64,000 nucleotides of DNA, from positions 3,100,001 through 3,164,000 of the forward strand of contig NZ_CP048103.1 of assembly GCF_013282215.1 (NCBI RefSeq). The letters run 5' to 3'. Positions within the stretch are counted from its first letter, which is position 1. Each line of letters begins with the position of its first letter. Of this stretch, positions 8,588 to 17,848 are shown piece after piece. Origin of the DNA: Kroppenstedtia eburnea. Lineage in GTDB: Bacteria > Bacillota > Bacilli > Thermoactinomycetales > DSM-45169. A program made the translations under genes and the position numbers. The notes beneath the pieces are model-generated. The model did not search any database, had not been told where the DNA came from, and saw nothing but the letters and a program-made list of their open reading frames with translations.

Positions 8588-9880
8588 TCAGACCGAAACC
8601 TTCCGGATGGAGAGATATTCCTTGGCCAGGTCGACCGCTTTGCCCACACGGAGATAACCGGCCTGGTCCCCTGCCATTTTCCGGGCGGTGGACATCAAGA
8701 TGCTTTTGACATCATTGGGGCTCAGTTGGGGATTGGCTTCCAACAGAAGGGCCACAACCCCCGCACAGAAGGGAGTCGCCATTGATGTGCCGGAGAGATT
8801 GATGTAATGTTCACCCACCCGGTTTTCCGGCAATTGCCGCTCCAGGGGAGAATCCGGAACCGACAGGGAGATGATATTGGTCCCAGGGGCATAGACATCC
8901 GGCTTGACCAACAGATCGATGGTCGGCCCCCGGCTGGAATAAGAAGCTTTGATGTCGTCGCTGTCATCGGGGGTGTTACGGTCATCTGCGGCTCCGACAG
9001 TCAGGATGAGGGGGTCCAGTCCAGGGGTACTGATGGTCCCCGGGATCGGACCTTCGTTGCCCGCTGCGGCCAAAACCACAATTCCACGATGCCAGGCTGC
9101 TTCCACCGCTTGTGCCAGGGGGTCGTCCCGATAAGATTCAAAGGCCGGTGCTCCAAGAGAGAGGGAAAGGATGCGGATTCCGTATTTCTCCTTGTTCTCC
9201 ACACACCAGTCCACACCCTTGATCACAGTGGAGAGCTGACCGCTCCCATCCTTGTCGAGCACCTTCACCCCGACCAGCTCCGCTTCCGGAGCCGGACCGG
9301 CATACAAACCTTCCGATTGGTACCCGTTGCCGGCGGCATCCCCCGCACAGTGCGTCCCGTGTCCTTGGTCATCGTAGGGCTCTTTACGACCGTGGACCAG
9401 ATCTTCGAAAGCGACAATCCGGGGGTCAGGCTTCATCAGGTCATCGTGGGGATGGATCCCCGTGTCAACCACGGCGATCGTCACCCCTTTCCCCGTCAAA
9501 CCTTCCTGAACCCGGACATCAGTCACTCCGACGGATTTGGTGGCGATATCGAGAAAGGCCCGCACTTCCCGGTCGTGATAAATTTTGTAGACTCCCTCAT
9601 GATCCATCAGATCCCGGATCGTTTTGGGGCTGATTTTTCCGTAAATACCACCCACCAATCCCAACTCGCCGCCATATCGGTTGCAGGAGGAACTTTTGCA
9701 GAGATCGATCGCGTCCTGGTGCCGGGAAGGATCGGCCTCCCGGTTCAGCTTGACGATCACCGGGATCACATCTTCGTCCTCACGGCCGCCGATATCCCGA
9801 AACCGCTTCATTTCCCGGATGAGTCCCGGATCAAAGCGGTCCGGTTTCTCAAACCAAGCTGTCTCTCTCTTGCTCATCAT
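8588..9880 (-). CDS. subtilisin-like serine protease (AprX type, no signal peptide)
   Basis: Peptidase family S8. The catalytic triad is visible as Asp139 (VVDTGIH), His174 (GHGTHCAG) and Ser366 (SGTSMATP), with the oxyanion Asn275 in AAAGNEGP. The first 110 residues form an inhibitor-I9-like region. No signal peptide or membrane segment is seen, so like Bacillus AprX it is probably intracellular or released by another route. It has 430 residues; start ATG at 9880 follows AGGAGGTG. It stands alone, convergent with proC. Confidence 0.93.
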   Translation of the reverse strand: MMSKRETAWFEKPDRFDPGLIREMKRFRDIGGREDEDVIPVIVKLNREADPSRHQDAIDLCKSSSCNRYGGELGLVGGIYGKISPKTIRDLMDHEGVYKIYHDREVRAFLDIATKSVGVTDVRVQEGLTGKGVTIAVVDTGIHPHDDLMKPDPRIVAFEDLVHGRKEPYDDQGHGTHCAGDAAGNGYQSEGLYAGPAPEAELVGVKVLDKDGSGQLSTVIKGVDWCVENKEKYGIRILSLSLGAPAFESYRDDPLAQAVEAAWHRGIVVLAAAGNEGPIPGTISTPGLDPLILTVGAADDRNTPDDSDDIKASYSSRGPTIDLLVKPDVYAPGTNIISLSVPDSPLERQLPENRVGEHYINLSGTSMATPFCAGVVALLLEANPQLSPNDVKSILMSTARKMAGDQAGYLRVGKAVDLAKEYLSIRKVSV

Positions 9881-10058
9881 TCACACCTCCTACCCATAAA
9901 TTGGCGATTTCCATGTGAATTTCCTGCTTGTGTCATTATTTTTTCTGGATTAAATGATTCAAACATTCCGATAAATTTTTCGAAAAATGGGCCTGTCGGC
10001 GAATCAACCCGGGCATCAATAAATCAGCCGTCGTTGGATCCTTGCGGCCCCCATCGAT

Positions 10059-10505
10059 TCAATTGGCAGAATCCAACACATCCTGCAGGTTATACAGCCA
10101 TTTTTTCTCCAAAATCGAAGACTGGCAGGTTCCCTGATAACCGAGATGACGGTAAAAAGGAAACAACTTTTCCGTCCCTTCATCCACCATCACCTGAATC
10201 CGGCGAACACCCTTGCTGTAAAATCGTTTCTCCAACAGCTCTGCCAGTTGACGTCCCACTCCGCACCCTTGGAACTCGGGATGTACCGCAAGACAGTAGA
10301 AAAAGCCGGTGTCTTTTTCCATCGTCCCCACGATGGCACCGACCACCCGTCCCTCTGTTTCAGCCACCACCACCAGATCCCGGTCACAGGCCAGCTGTTT
10401 GGACAAGATTTTCAACGTCTCCTGTTCCCGTTGACGGGAAGCCGTCAACTGCCAGATGGACGTTACCGCATGGATATCGGAAAGTTGAAAAGAACGCAGA
10501 TTCAT
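10059..10505 (-). CDS. GNAT family N-acetyltransferase
   Basis: Acetyl-CoA dependent acetyltransferase of unknown substrate. The GNAT core is recognisable: the beta4 strand FYCLAVHPEFQ, then the acetyl-CoA loop GCGVGRQLAE (Q/RxxGxG/A type), and the C-terminal FYRHLGY. It has 148 residues. The start ATG at 10505 follows AGGAGG. It stands alone between the protease and a membrane protein. Confidence 0.88.
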   Translation of the reverse strand: MNLRSFQLSDIHAVTSIWQLTASRQREQETLKILSKQLACDRDLVVVAETEGRVVGAIVGTMEKDTGFFYCLAVHPEFQGCGVGRQLAELLEKRFYSKGVRRIQVMVDEGTEKLFPFYRHLGYQGTCQSSILEKKWLYNLQDVLDSAN

Positions 10506-10661
10506 AGATAAGTCCTCCTGTGACGATGGTTAGATAAGTGTACTAAAAAGGGGGCCGCCAGTGCAATTGTGATCTTTCTGTGAAGAAAACGCTTACTCTC
10601 CCTCGATAAATCCCGTTTCTCCCGTTTTTTACTCCATACGCTTTTCCTGAAAACCGGGGGT

Positions 10662-11360
10662 TCAAACTCCGGAAACAGCGATCCCGTCTGCATCCTGCCC
10701 TTTGATCCGGGATATTTCCCCCGCCAACAACCAGGTCCAGATCACCATCATAAACAAGGAGCAAGCGATGAACCAGAGTGCCAGCCGTTCCTCCCAGCGA
10801 AAGACGATGGCAGAGATCAGCAGAAAGCTCCAGACACTGAAGGAATACCCCGCAAACCGGCTGGTGAATTGCGCCGTACGATACATGACCGCAGTGTATA
10901 TATAGCCGCTCACTGCAAAACATGAGCAGCTGAACAATCCGAACAGCCGGGACAAAAGCTGTTCCCACTCCATGATGTACCTCGCCAATCGTTCCGTGGG
11001 AAGCTCCAGGAACATGCGGGAAAGTTCCGGCATAAAGGTGATCTGGATGAAGTCATGCAACATCCAGGAAGCGGCACCGATCACCCAAATCATCAGAGCC
11101 ATCTGCAGAATGGGCCGGTATGCCGCAGCCAGAACCCGGGTCAAGACCACCGCCGTCAACAGATTCAAGCCCCATGACCAAACGATGGCCGTCTCATTGT
11201 GGTTGATATACAGCATTCGGTTCCCCAGTGAATCAGGATCCAATTGTACGGGATAAAGAATGATCAACACCACTGAGGAAAAAATGACCACCGCCGCTCC
11301 CCGTGTCAACCAGAAGGACCAATCGATCCTCCCCTTTATTTTCCGCCCCGGCCCCTTCAT
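10662..11360 (-). CDS. predicted membrane protein, function unknown
   Basis: A 232-residue protein with about six hydrophobic segments (roughly residues 18-38, 60-80, 85-110, 135-160, 170-190, 195-220) and a basic N-terminus (MKGPGRKIKGR). I do not recognise the family. Start ATG at 11360 follows AAGGGTGGG. A possible cre-like sequence (AAAACGCTTAC) lies downstream near 10587, but there is no evidence that it acts on this gene. Confidence 0.7.
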   Translation of the reverse strand: MKGPGRKIKGRIDWSFWLTRGAAVVIFSSVVLIILYPVQLDPDSLGNRMLYINHNETAIVWSWGLNLLTAVVLTRVLAAAYRPILQMALMIWVIGAASWMLHDFIQITFMPELSRMFLELPTERLARYIMEWEQLLSRLFGLFSCSCFAVSGYIYTAVMYRTAQFTSRFAGYSFSVWSFLLISAIVFRWEERLALWFIACSLFMMVIWTWLLAGEISRIKGQDADGIAVSGV

Positions 11361-11583
11361 TCATTCCCACCCTTTCGTCTGGGAGTTGCTGTTTTATGCT
11401 ATATCTATGTCGGATCTATCAATCTATTTCACATTTCATTGAAATCACTATGAAATCAGTTTTGTCACGAATCACAGTTTCTATACCATTTGGCCGCCTC
11501 GGATCTCCCCCCCTTCATACATATTTCCCTGTCATGCATGAAATGAGCCGGGACTCTCATACTGTTGACGAGGTGATATTCAG

Positions 11584-11841
11584 ATGTATTCGGGCAGAAT
11601 GATGGACGAATTGACCGATGTACCTCTTCCGGAGCGGGACATGAATGAACTGAGCCACCAACACTTGAGCTTGTCCCGGATGGCCCCGTTCCTGAATCAA
11701 CAGGGGATCCATCTCCATCAGCGGATCATCCGGGAAATTCCAACAACGGGAAGACTCACAATGAACATCGGTTCACCTTTTGACTTTCGGCCCCATCACA
11801 GCAAAAAGTCCTCTCCCGTGACGGAAGAGGACTTTATTTGA
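11584..11841 (+). CDS. small hypothetical protein
   Basis: An 85-residue frame starting with ATG behind GAGGTGAT. No recognised domain; hydrophilic, rich in His and Arg, no signal or membrane segment. Its last codons run through the terminator hairpin shared with the vanW-like gene, which is unusual and lowers confidence that the full frame is translated. Confidence 0.4.
   Translation: MYSGRMMDELTDVPLPERDMNELSHQHLSLSRMAPFLNQQGIHLHQRIIREIPTTGRLTMNIGSPFDFRPHHSKKSSPVTEEDFI
11803..11839. terminator. bidirectional terminator
   Basis: AAAGTCCTCT/AGAGGACTTT stem flanked by A and T runs, immediately after the stop codon of the VanW-family gene on the minus strand. Confidence 0.75.
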
Positions 11842-11845
11842 TGTT

Positions 11846-13039
11846 TTACGGCGACGTAAATATTTCCACCGTCAAGTAACCTCCATTGGCGGTGGACTTG
11901 ATCAAAACCGGTTTGGACAGGCTGTTGCGGAACTTGAAGTCCGGCCCGTACCAAGCCACCGTTGCATCCCGTCCTTTGGGAACATAGGTGACTTCCTTAC
12001 TGTGGGAAAAACGTGCGGTCACTTCCAATCCGGCGTGATCCACACTGTTGTACAGGGTGGAAGAGGTTTGACAAATCCCTCCCCCCATCCCGTCGGTGAA
12101 TTCCCCGTTGACGATGACGGTGGCATTTTTGTAACCCCGCTGTGCCGTCCGTTGTCCCACGGTTTTGTTAAAGGAGAACTCCTCCCCTGGACTCAACACC
12201 AGGTTGTTGATCGCTTGGCTGGACAGACGGACGTTGGTGGTCCGGTTGATCTCACCGGGGTTATAGCGCGTGGTGTACCTCCCGATCCGCTTTTGATCCA
12301 CCTGTTCCAGCTGAGCGGCGGTCACCTTTGGCTTCAAGGTCTCCACCGGCAGTTTCCGGGGCTTGTTTATCCCTTTGGGGAGGTTGGCGATCCACGCCTC
12401 CACCTCCTCCACCCGGATGCGCTTTCCTTCTTTCTCCGGCTCAATCGGTGAACCCAACCGTTCCATACGGGCATCCACGGCGGAGATTTCCACATCTTTT
12501 TGCACTTTTTCAAACCATTTTTCCCACTTCTCACGATCCAATGTTTTTGGATCCTTGCCGTCAAAACCCATTTTCCCCAAATCCGCTTCCCAGGTTTGGT
12601 CTTCATAGGTGAGGATCCATTTGAGTGGTGTCGGTTTCACTTTCGCGCTCGTATGCCCAGTGATTCCCCCTGTCATGAGCAGGGTACCGAGCCCCAGCAC
12701 CAAAACCCCCGCCGTGATCGTTCCCAGAGCCGTTCCCACGGGCCCCAGCTTCGTCAATGGCCGTCGCAACCCCGGTATTCTGGAGATCGTACCGGTGATT
12801 TTCTCTCCCAGTTTGCTCAACCATCCGGCAGTCGACTCTCCGGCAGGTGCTTTCTCCTCCGGAGCCGTCTCCTTTTCCGCCGCTGCGGCTGGTTCCGGTC
12901 CGGCAAAGGACAGCTTCTCCTGCCCGCCGGCCTCCAACCCGGATCGATCCGGTTCTTTCCCTGCTTCAGCATCCGCTGATTGCGGCTGTTCCCCATTCTC
13001 CTGCTCTTTATCGTGCGGGAGTTTGTTATTCTCCTCCAA
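11846..13039 (-). CDS. VanW family protein, membrane-anchored (YoaR-like)
   Basis: A long acidic, low-complexity N-terminus (residues 1-85) is followed by one membrane segment (about 105-128), a peptidoglycan-binding-4-like region and a C-terminal VanW domain. The VanW signature is clear: LSPGEEFSFNKTVG, then GGGICQTSSTLYNS. The family's biochemical role is unresolved; members are linked to glycopeptide resistance clusters and spore or cell-wall processes. The protein has 397 residues and starts at TTG 13039 behind GAAGGAGAGG. The long cytosolic acidic tail is longer than in Bacillus YoaR. Confidence 0.88.
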   Translation of the reverse strand: MEENNKLPHDKEQENGEQPQSADAEAGKEPDRSGLEAGGQEKLSFAGPEPAAAAEKETAPEEKAPAGESTAGWLSKLGEKITGTISRIPGLRRPLTKLGPVGTALGTITAGVLVLGLGTLLMTGGITGHTSAKVKPTPLKWILTYEDQTWEADLGKMGFDGKDPKTLDREKWEKWFEKVQKDVEISAVDARMERLGSPIEPEKEGKRIRVEEVEAWIANLPKGINKPRKLPVETLKPKVTAAQLEQVDQKRIGRYTTRYNPGEINRTTNVRLSSQAINNLVLSPGEEFSFNKTVGQRTAQRGYKNATVIVNGEFTDGMGGGICQTSSTLYNSVDHAGLEVTARFSHSKEVTYVPKGRDATVAWYGPDFKFRNSLSKPVLIKSTANGGYLTVEIFTSP

Positions 13040-13192
13040 CTGCTTCCCTCTCCTTCAGACAGGGCTTGCGATCGATGCCCCCGCCCCGTCCGGTTGTTCC
13101 TGTTATTAGATATTGGAAACAGACTGTGGCTATCATTTACATATTCCGCAGTTTTGTGAATTGTGTTCCCAAAAAAAGGCGGCATGCGGTAT

Positions 13193-14329
13193 TTAAAAGA
13201 GACGACCTTGATGAAACCCGTGGCTTCGATGGGGATGGTCCCACACCATCCGCACCGCCTTTCGGTATACGTTGGGCAAAGCATAGCGCTCAAGTTCATT
13301 TTCTTCCACCCAACGACAATCTTCAGGCAGACTCTCTTCCGCCGGACACAGCCCCTGCACCAGTGTGACAAACCAGCGCCGATGACTGAACACGTGTTCC
13401 AATTCCCCCACCACGGCTCCCAACTCCAAATCCAGCCCGAGCCCGGCCCAGTGGTCCCGCAGGGTTCCACCCGGAACCGGCTCTTCCGGGAGAGTTTCCA
13501 CACTGGGAAGTCCCCACATCCCCCCCAGCAATCCTTCCGACGGCCGCCGCTGGAGCAGAACCCGGGTGCCGTTCATGATCCAGCCAAAGGTCATTCGCAC
13601 CGGGACAGGCGGCTTCCCTCTGGTCTTCACAGGCAATTCCGCCTGGATTCCATCGTGATGGGCCTGACACTCCCCTTGCACGGGGCAATCCGCACAAGCC
13701 GGGGAAACCGGGGTGCAGATGAGGGCGCCCAATTCCATCAAAGCTTGGTTGAAATCCCCGGGACGGTCTTCCGGAATCAACAACCGGTCCAGCTCTTCAA
13801 ACTTACGGCGAGTCGATGTCCGGGTCACATCATCCCGCAAAGCAAACCAACGGGAGAGCACCCGGAAGACATTGCCGTCCACCGCCGGAACCGGACGGTT
13901 GTAAGCGATGCTCAGAATCGCCCCTGCGGTGTAAGGACCCACTCCCTTCAAGCGGGAGACGGCTGCGGGATCATCGGGTACTTTTCCGCCGTATGTCTCC
14001 ACCACTTCTTTGACGGCGGTGTGAAGGTTGCGGGCCCGGGAATAATAGCCCAATCCCTCCCAGGCCTTGATCACCTCGTCCTCTTCTGCTGCAGCCAACT
14101 CTCCCGGTGTGGGAAATAAGGACATAAAACGTTCATAATACGGGATGACAGTATCCACCCGGGTTTGCTGCAACATGATCTCCGACACCCAGATCCGGTA
14201 CGGGTCCTTATTCTCTCTCCAGGGAAGATCCCTCCGGTTTCGATCATACCAGTCCAACAGTTTTTCTCGGACCGCCTGGATCCAGTCCTCTTCAGGGGCT
14301 TGGATCGGTCGATGATCTTTTCCACCCAT
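13193..14329 (-). CDS. mutY: A/G-specific adenine DNA glycosylase
   Basis: Base-excision repair enzyme that removes adenine paired with 8-oxoguanine. The helix-hairpin-helix GPD domain (LKGVGPYTAGAILSIAYN, with the catalytic Asp in VPAVDGNV) is followed by the 4Fe-4S ligands C-x6-C-x2-C-x5-C (CTPVSPACADCPVQGEC) and a NUDIX-like C-terminal domain. ATG at 14329 is preferred over ATG 14350 because GGGAGGG lies just upstream. It has 378 residues. It is directly downstream of the beta-propeller gene, 24 bases apart. Confidence 0.95.
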   Translation of the reverse strand: MGGKDHRPIQAPEEDWIQAVREKLLDWYDRNRRDLPWRENKDPYRIWVSEIMLQQTRVDTVIPYYERFMSLFPTPGELAAAEEDEVIKAWEGLGYYSRARNLHTAVKEVVETYGGKVPDDPAAVSRLKGVGPYTAGAILSIAYNRPVPAVDGNVFRVLSRWFALRDDVTRTSTRRKFEELDRLLIPEDRPGDFNQALMELGALICTPVSPACADCPVQGECQAHHDGIQAELPVKTRGKPPVPVRMTFGWIMNGTRVLLQRRPSEGLLGGMWGLPSVETLPEEPVPGGTLRDHWAGLGLDLELGAVVGELEHVFSHRRWFVTLVQGLCPAEESLPEDCRWVEENELERYALPNVYRKAVRMVWDHPHRSHGFHQGRLF

Positions 14330-14352
14330 GGAATGCCCTCCCTGTTCCATTC

Positions 14353-15759
14353 TCAGCTGTCTTGATCCCGGGGGTCAGGCAGATTGCGAAGGTCGATCAA
14401 TTTCAGGACCTGTCCCTTCGCCGACTCTTCACGAACCAGCAGTTTATCCCGTTTCCCGGACAGGTGAAAACCAAGCACTTTCTGCTGGGTTCGATACACC
14501 TTTCGTTCCTCCATGTTATCCTTTACAAACAGGATTTCATGGTTTTGAGCCAGCCAGACCCCCCCGGGGTCGAAGCGGACATAGTCCGGGTCGCTCTGTA
14601 CTTGGTTATATACATCGTATACCCGGGATTCCAGGGTCCTCAAGTCAACCAATTTTAAAATTCCGTTGACCGCATAGCACAGATAGTCACCGCCCGAGCT
14701 CAGAGTCAGATGCTTCAATCGGGTGGACAGAAGATTTTGTTCGCTTTCAACGTAATGAAAAATTTTCCCGTCGATGACATGAACCTCTTCAAAGAAGGTT
14801 TCCCCATCTTGCTGTTTTCCCGTGGGAAAAGCCAGATATCGGCCCGCAGGATCCCAGGCAGGCTGTCCGACGATCCAACTTCCTTTCACAGCCCGGTAGA
14901 GAGTCTCCGTCTTCCCGCGGTCCGGGTGAAGCACAGCAACCCTGCTTCCCAGGAATGCCGGCCGTTCTTCGGGTTTGCCATCACTGTTTTTTCCATTGCG
15001 GGGGGAGACCACATAGGCGAGCCGGGCTCCCTTGGGGGCCCAAACTCCGGTCTGACCACCGGCCAAAGTATAGACCCGTTTCCCGTCACCCCGGTAGATT
15101 TCATTTCCGATGAGCAGGTAGCGGCCATCTGCGGACCAGCTGACCCATTCCTCTCCGGAAACAGTCGTCTCTGCCACCCCTTTTGTAAGAGCCACATCCT
15201 GCCCCGACTGCACTGTGTACAGATGAAGAGTCAGTTTGGACCCGGACTTTTCACAATAGACAAAAGCGTTGCCTTTCGGGGAGATGGAGACGGGTTCTTT
15301 TACGAGAGGCAGGGAATCGGATACTTTCACCATCCGGCCGCCCAGTTCCAAAAACAGCTTCCGGTCTTTCTTGTAGTCTTTGATCTGAATCTTGCTTCCG
15401 TCACCCAGGTGATGAACGGCCCTGCTGTCTCCGTAGCGATCGGTCCAGTTCACCTTTTTCAGCCGGTTTCTCTTCACATCAAAAATATAATATCCGCTTG
15501 AACTTTTCGTCTTTCCCCAGAAGTAAAAACGGTCATTTTGAAACAGGTAAGGAGTTACTTCCTGGAATTCCGCTTCATATATTACGCCGGGTGGGCCGGC
15601 ATCCCGCCCCGTGACCCAGCCAAACCAGATCACCCCCCCACAGAGAAGCAACAGCAGCAGGACCGGCAGACCGCACCGCTTCCATCGGCACCGCCTGAAG
15701 GCAGCCATCCCTTTCAAACCCGGGGCCTCCCCGCCCCATTTTTGTCCATGGTTCTCCAT
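14353..15759 (-). CDS. membrane-anchored beta-propeller-like protein, function unknown
   Basis: A 468-residue protein with a short cytosolic basic N-terminus, one membrane helix (about residues 31-50) and a large external domain. The external part shows repeating beta-strand blocks typical of TolB/WD40-like propellers (for example EWVSWSADGRYLLIG, PAWDPAGRYLAFP, LTLSSGGDYLCYA). No enzyme motif is seen. The start ATG at 15759 follows GGAGGAG. It may be cotranscribed with mutY, but a functional link is not apparent. Confidence 0.75.
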   Translation of the reverse strand: MENHGQKWGGEAPGLKGMAAFRRCRWKRCGLPVLLLLLLCGGVIWFGWVTGRDAGPPGVIYEAEFQEVTPYLFQNDRFYFWGKTKSSSGYYIFDVKRNRLKKVNWTDRYGDSRAVHHLGDGSKIQIKDYKKDRKLFLELGGRMVKVSDSLPLVKEPVSISPKGNAFVYCEKSGSKLTLHLYTVQSGQDVALTKGVAETTVSGEEWVSWSADGRYLLIGNEIYRGDGKRVYTLAGGQTGVWAPKGARLAYVVSPRNGKNSDGKPEERPAFLGSRVAVLHPDRGKTETLYRAVKGSWIVGQPAWDPAGRYLAFPTGKQQDGETFFEEVHVIDGKIFHYVESEQNLLSTRLKHLTLSSGGDYLCYAVNGILKLVDLRTLESRVYDVYNQVQSDPDYVRFDPGGVWLAQNHEILFVKDNMEERKVYRTQQKVLGFHLSGKRDKLLVREESAKGQVLKLIDLRNLPDPRDQDS

Positions 15760-16033
15760 CCGCTACGCTCCTCCGCGTAAGTGAAAACCTTTCCATTCAA
15801 TCAGACAGTGGCAATCGATGGTTCAAAGTGGGTCAGCCGAACCGAAAACCCGGCTTTCCCTACCATGGCAAAATACTCCTTTGATTAAGTGTACCAAAAA
15901 AAGCGGAGAGAATTAAGGAAAATCTTTTGAACTATGTCCTGTTTAAAACAAACACACTGTGGAGGGTCCGGTAATCCATTTCCGTGGATAAGATCACACC
16001 CGGTTTCCCGGGAAATGGATGGATCAGACTTGA

Positions 16034-16061
16034 TTTAAGTCCATCCCTCCTGTGCTATAAT
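16034..16061 (+). promoter_or_regulatory. promoter of mscS-like gene
   Basis: TATAAT at 16056-16061 with a weak TTTAAG 16 bases upstream. The -35 region lies in an inverted repeat (GACTT gattt AAGTC), and a second one (ATCCATTTCC...GGAAATGGAT, 15976-16021) lies just upstream; these could be operators. The rest of the gap 15760-16033 shows nothing else. Confidence 0.5.
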
Positions 16062-16125
16062 GGTGCAGAAATCAACCCCGGTGATCCTCCCGTTGACGGA
16101 TCGCCGCATAATGAAGGTGAAAGCT

Positions 16126-17064
16126 ATGAAGCCGTCGATAACCCACTTGTCGGGAATCAATGAGATGGAAGGAATCCAAGACAAGTTCAACGATATTGCC
16201 AAGGATCCCGCCCGTGAACTGTGGACTCCGCTGGTGGATCATGTTCTGATTCCGGCGATACAGATCGCGCTGATCCTCTTCCTGACCTGGCTCGCTCTCC
16301 GCTATCTCGGACAGGTGATCGATCGGTTGCTCAATCTGAGCCGGTTTCAAGAAAAACGCGGGGCCACTCTCGGGCGCCTGATTAAATCCACCACCCGATA
16401 TGCCATCTATTTTATCGCCGCAATCGCCATCCTGGAGAAGCTGGAAATTCCTGTCACTTCGATTCTGGCCGGAGCGGGAATCGTCGGATTGGCGGTGGGT
16501 TTTGGTGCGCAAAATCTGGTGAAAGACGTGATCAGCGGCTTCTTTATTATTTTTGAGGGACAGATGGAGGTCGGCGATTATGTCCAGATCAATGGTGACG
16601 TCATGGGCACCGTCGAGGAGATCGGCCTGCGGGTGACCAAGATCCGGGAGTTCAATCAGCGATTGCATTATTTCTCAAACGGGGAGATCGCCCGGGTGAC
16701 CAATTACAACCGTGATCAGATGCGTCCCCTGGTCGCCGTGACCGTCCCTTTTGAGACGGATCAGGAGCTGGTCCAGAAGACCTTGAATGAGGTGAACGAA
16801 GACCTGGGCCGCCGGTTGGCTCCCTTTGTGATCGAACCTTTCAGCATCTATGGAATCACCAACATCGGAAAGGATGGCGTGGAATACACCATCACGGCCG
16901 TGGTGACACCGGAAGAGTACTGGTCGACCGAACGGGAAATGCGGAAATCGATCATCCGGGCCTTCAACCTGAAGGGAATCGAGATCGCCTACCCGCACCA
17001 GATTATGAAAGTATCCCCGGAAACTCCGACGATTTTCCCCGGCAAAGGGAACCCGGAAACGTGA
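16126..17064 (+). CDS. small-conductance mechanosensitive channel (MscS family)
   Basis: Tension-gated channel that releases solutes on hypo-osmotic shock. Two to three membrane helices (about residues 40-65, 85-105 and the pore helix 115-145) are followed by the conserved GLAVGFGAQNLVKDVISGFFI, then the beta domain with VGDYVQING and the cytoplasmic domain. ATG at 16126 is chosen because earlier in-frame starts lie at or before the predicted transcription start and AAGGTG is eight bases upstream. It has 312 residues, similar to YkuT/YhdY relatives. Confidence 0.92.
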   Translation: MKPSITHLSGINEMEGIQDKFNDIAKDPARELWTPLVDHVLIPAIQIALILFLTWLALRYLGQVIDRLLNLSRFQEKRGATLGRLIKSTTRYAIYFIAAIAILEKLEIPVTSILAGAGIVGLAVGFGAQNLVKDVISGFFIIFEGQMEVGDYVQINGDVMGTVEEIGLRVTKIREFNQRLHYFSNGEIARVTNYNRDQMRPLVAVTVPFETDQELVQKTLNEVNEDLGRRLAPFVIEPFSIYGITNIGKDGVEYTITAVVTPEEYWSTEREMRKSIIRAFNLKGIEIAYPHQIMKVSPETPTIFPGKGNPET

Positions 17065-17100
17065 AAGCTGAGGGAGATCCCCCAGCCGGTTCTTCCAACA

Positions 17101-17247
17101 TCAGGTGGTGCTCCTGACCACTGCTGCGATCACAGCGGTCACCCCCACGGAAATCGCCACCCACAAAGCCACCCGTTTCAAATCCCTGCCCATGGTTTCC
17201 ACGTGGTCCACCTGACGGACCACTTTTTGCTTTCTCTTTTTGGCCAT
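17101..17247 (-). CDS. small single-pass membrane protein
   Basis: A 48-residue frame: basic N-terminus (MAKKRKQKVVRQ), then a hydrophobic helix (VALWVAISVGVTAVIAAVV) near the C-terminus. AAAGGAG lies upstream, although the spacing to ATG (about 13) is long. It has no recognised family. It is convergent with the mscS-like gene. Confidence 0.45.
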   Translation of the reverse strand: MAKKRKQKVVRQVDHVETMGRDLKRVALWVAISVGVTAVIAAVVRSTT

Positions 17248-17368
17248 ATGAGAATCCACACTCCTTTGAGTACAGGGTCCAATCCTCGGAGACTTTCTTT
17301 CATCCGCCGGGATCGGTTTTCTGTGATCATTTTTAATCTATTTTACAAAAATAAAATATTATTGTAAC

Positions 17369-17501
17369 CTAGAAGTAATGTTATTTACTGCGTTTGAGGG
17401 CGGTCGGGATGGGGTTTCACATGTCGTTTTCGTTGTTCTGACGAGCCAAAATCACTCCATGTGAAACCCAACCCTCCCTCTGTTACTCTCACAACGTCTC
17501 C
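17369..17501. repeat. palindromic repeat family A, copy 1
   Basis: Core with inverted ends GGGTTTCACATG / CATGTGAAACCC around a conserved middle (CGTTGTTCTGACGAGCCAAA). The degenerate outer arms are CTAGAAGTAATGTTATTTA on the left and TCTCACAACGTCTCC on the right. It fills the gap 17248-17613 together with AT-rich DNA; no gene is seen there. Confidence 0.8.
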
Positions 17502-17613
17502 ATCACCTGTCACACGGTTTTTCCCGGTGGCATATTCTGAATGAAAGAGCAGATCCGCACTTTTTCATCCCCCTCTGCAACAAAGGGAATTTCAGTGGAG
17601 TAGAGGTGAACAC

Positions 17614-17838
17614 ATGTTATTTCGTGAGAAGATGATCGTCATTCATCAATCCTTTGGAACTCCCCGGGTGCTTTATTCCCTTCGCAACCGTCTGGAACGG
17701 CATAACATCCACAGTGAGCTGAGAATCCACCGCGGCAAGAAACAATGGACCACCTGCCAACTCCTTGTTCCCAAAAAGGAATACCCAAAAGCATTGGAAC
17801 TTCTCAACCGATACAAGAAAGAGTTGGAACAGGCTTGA
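17614..17838 (+). CDS. small hypothetical protein
   Basis: A 74-residue protein with a start ATG behind GAGGTGA. It is basic and without a signal peptide; the pattern CQLLVPKKEYPKALELLNRYKKELEQ looks like a small alpha/beta fold (loosely DUF2007-like), but I cannot assign it. It is convergent with the 3-methyladenine glycosylase gene. Confidence 0.6.
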   Translation: MLFREKMIVIHQSFGTPRVLYSLRNRLERHNIHSELRIHRGKKQWTTCQLLVPKKEYPKALELLNRYKKELEQA

Positions 17839-17848
17839 GGGCTGTGCT

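Noticed and set aside
8807-10507. A 566-codon open frame on the plus strand opposite the S8 protease and GNAT genes
   Set aside because: It mirrors two well-recognised genes, has no ribosome-binding site and its protein is rich in His, Pro and Arg, as expected for an antisense frame in GC-rich coding DNA.
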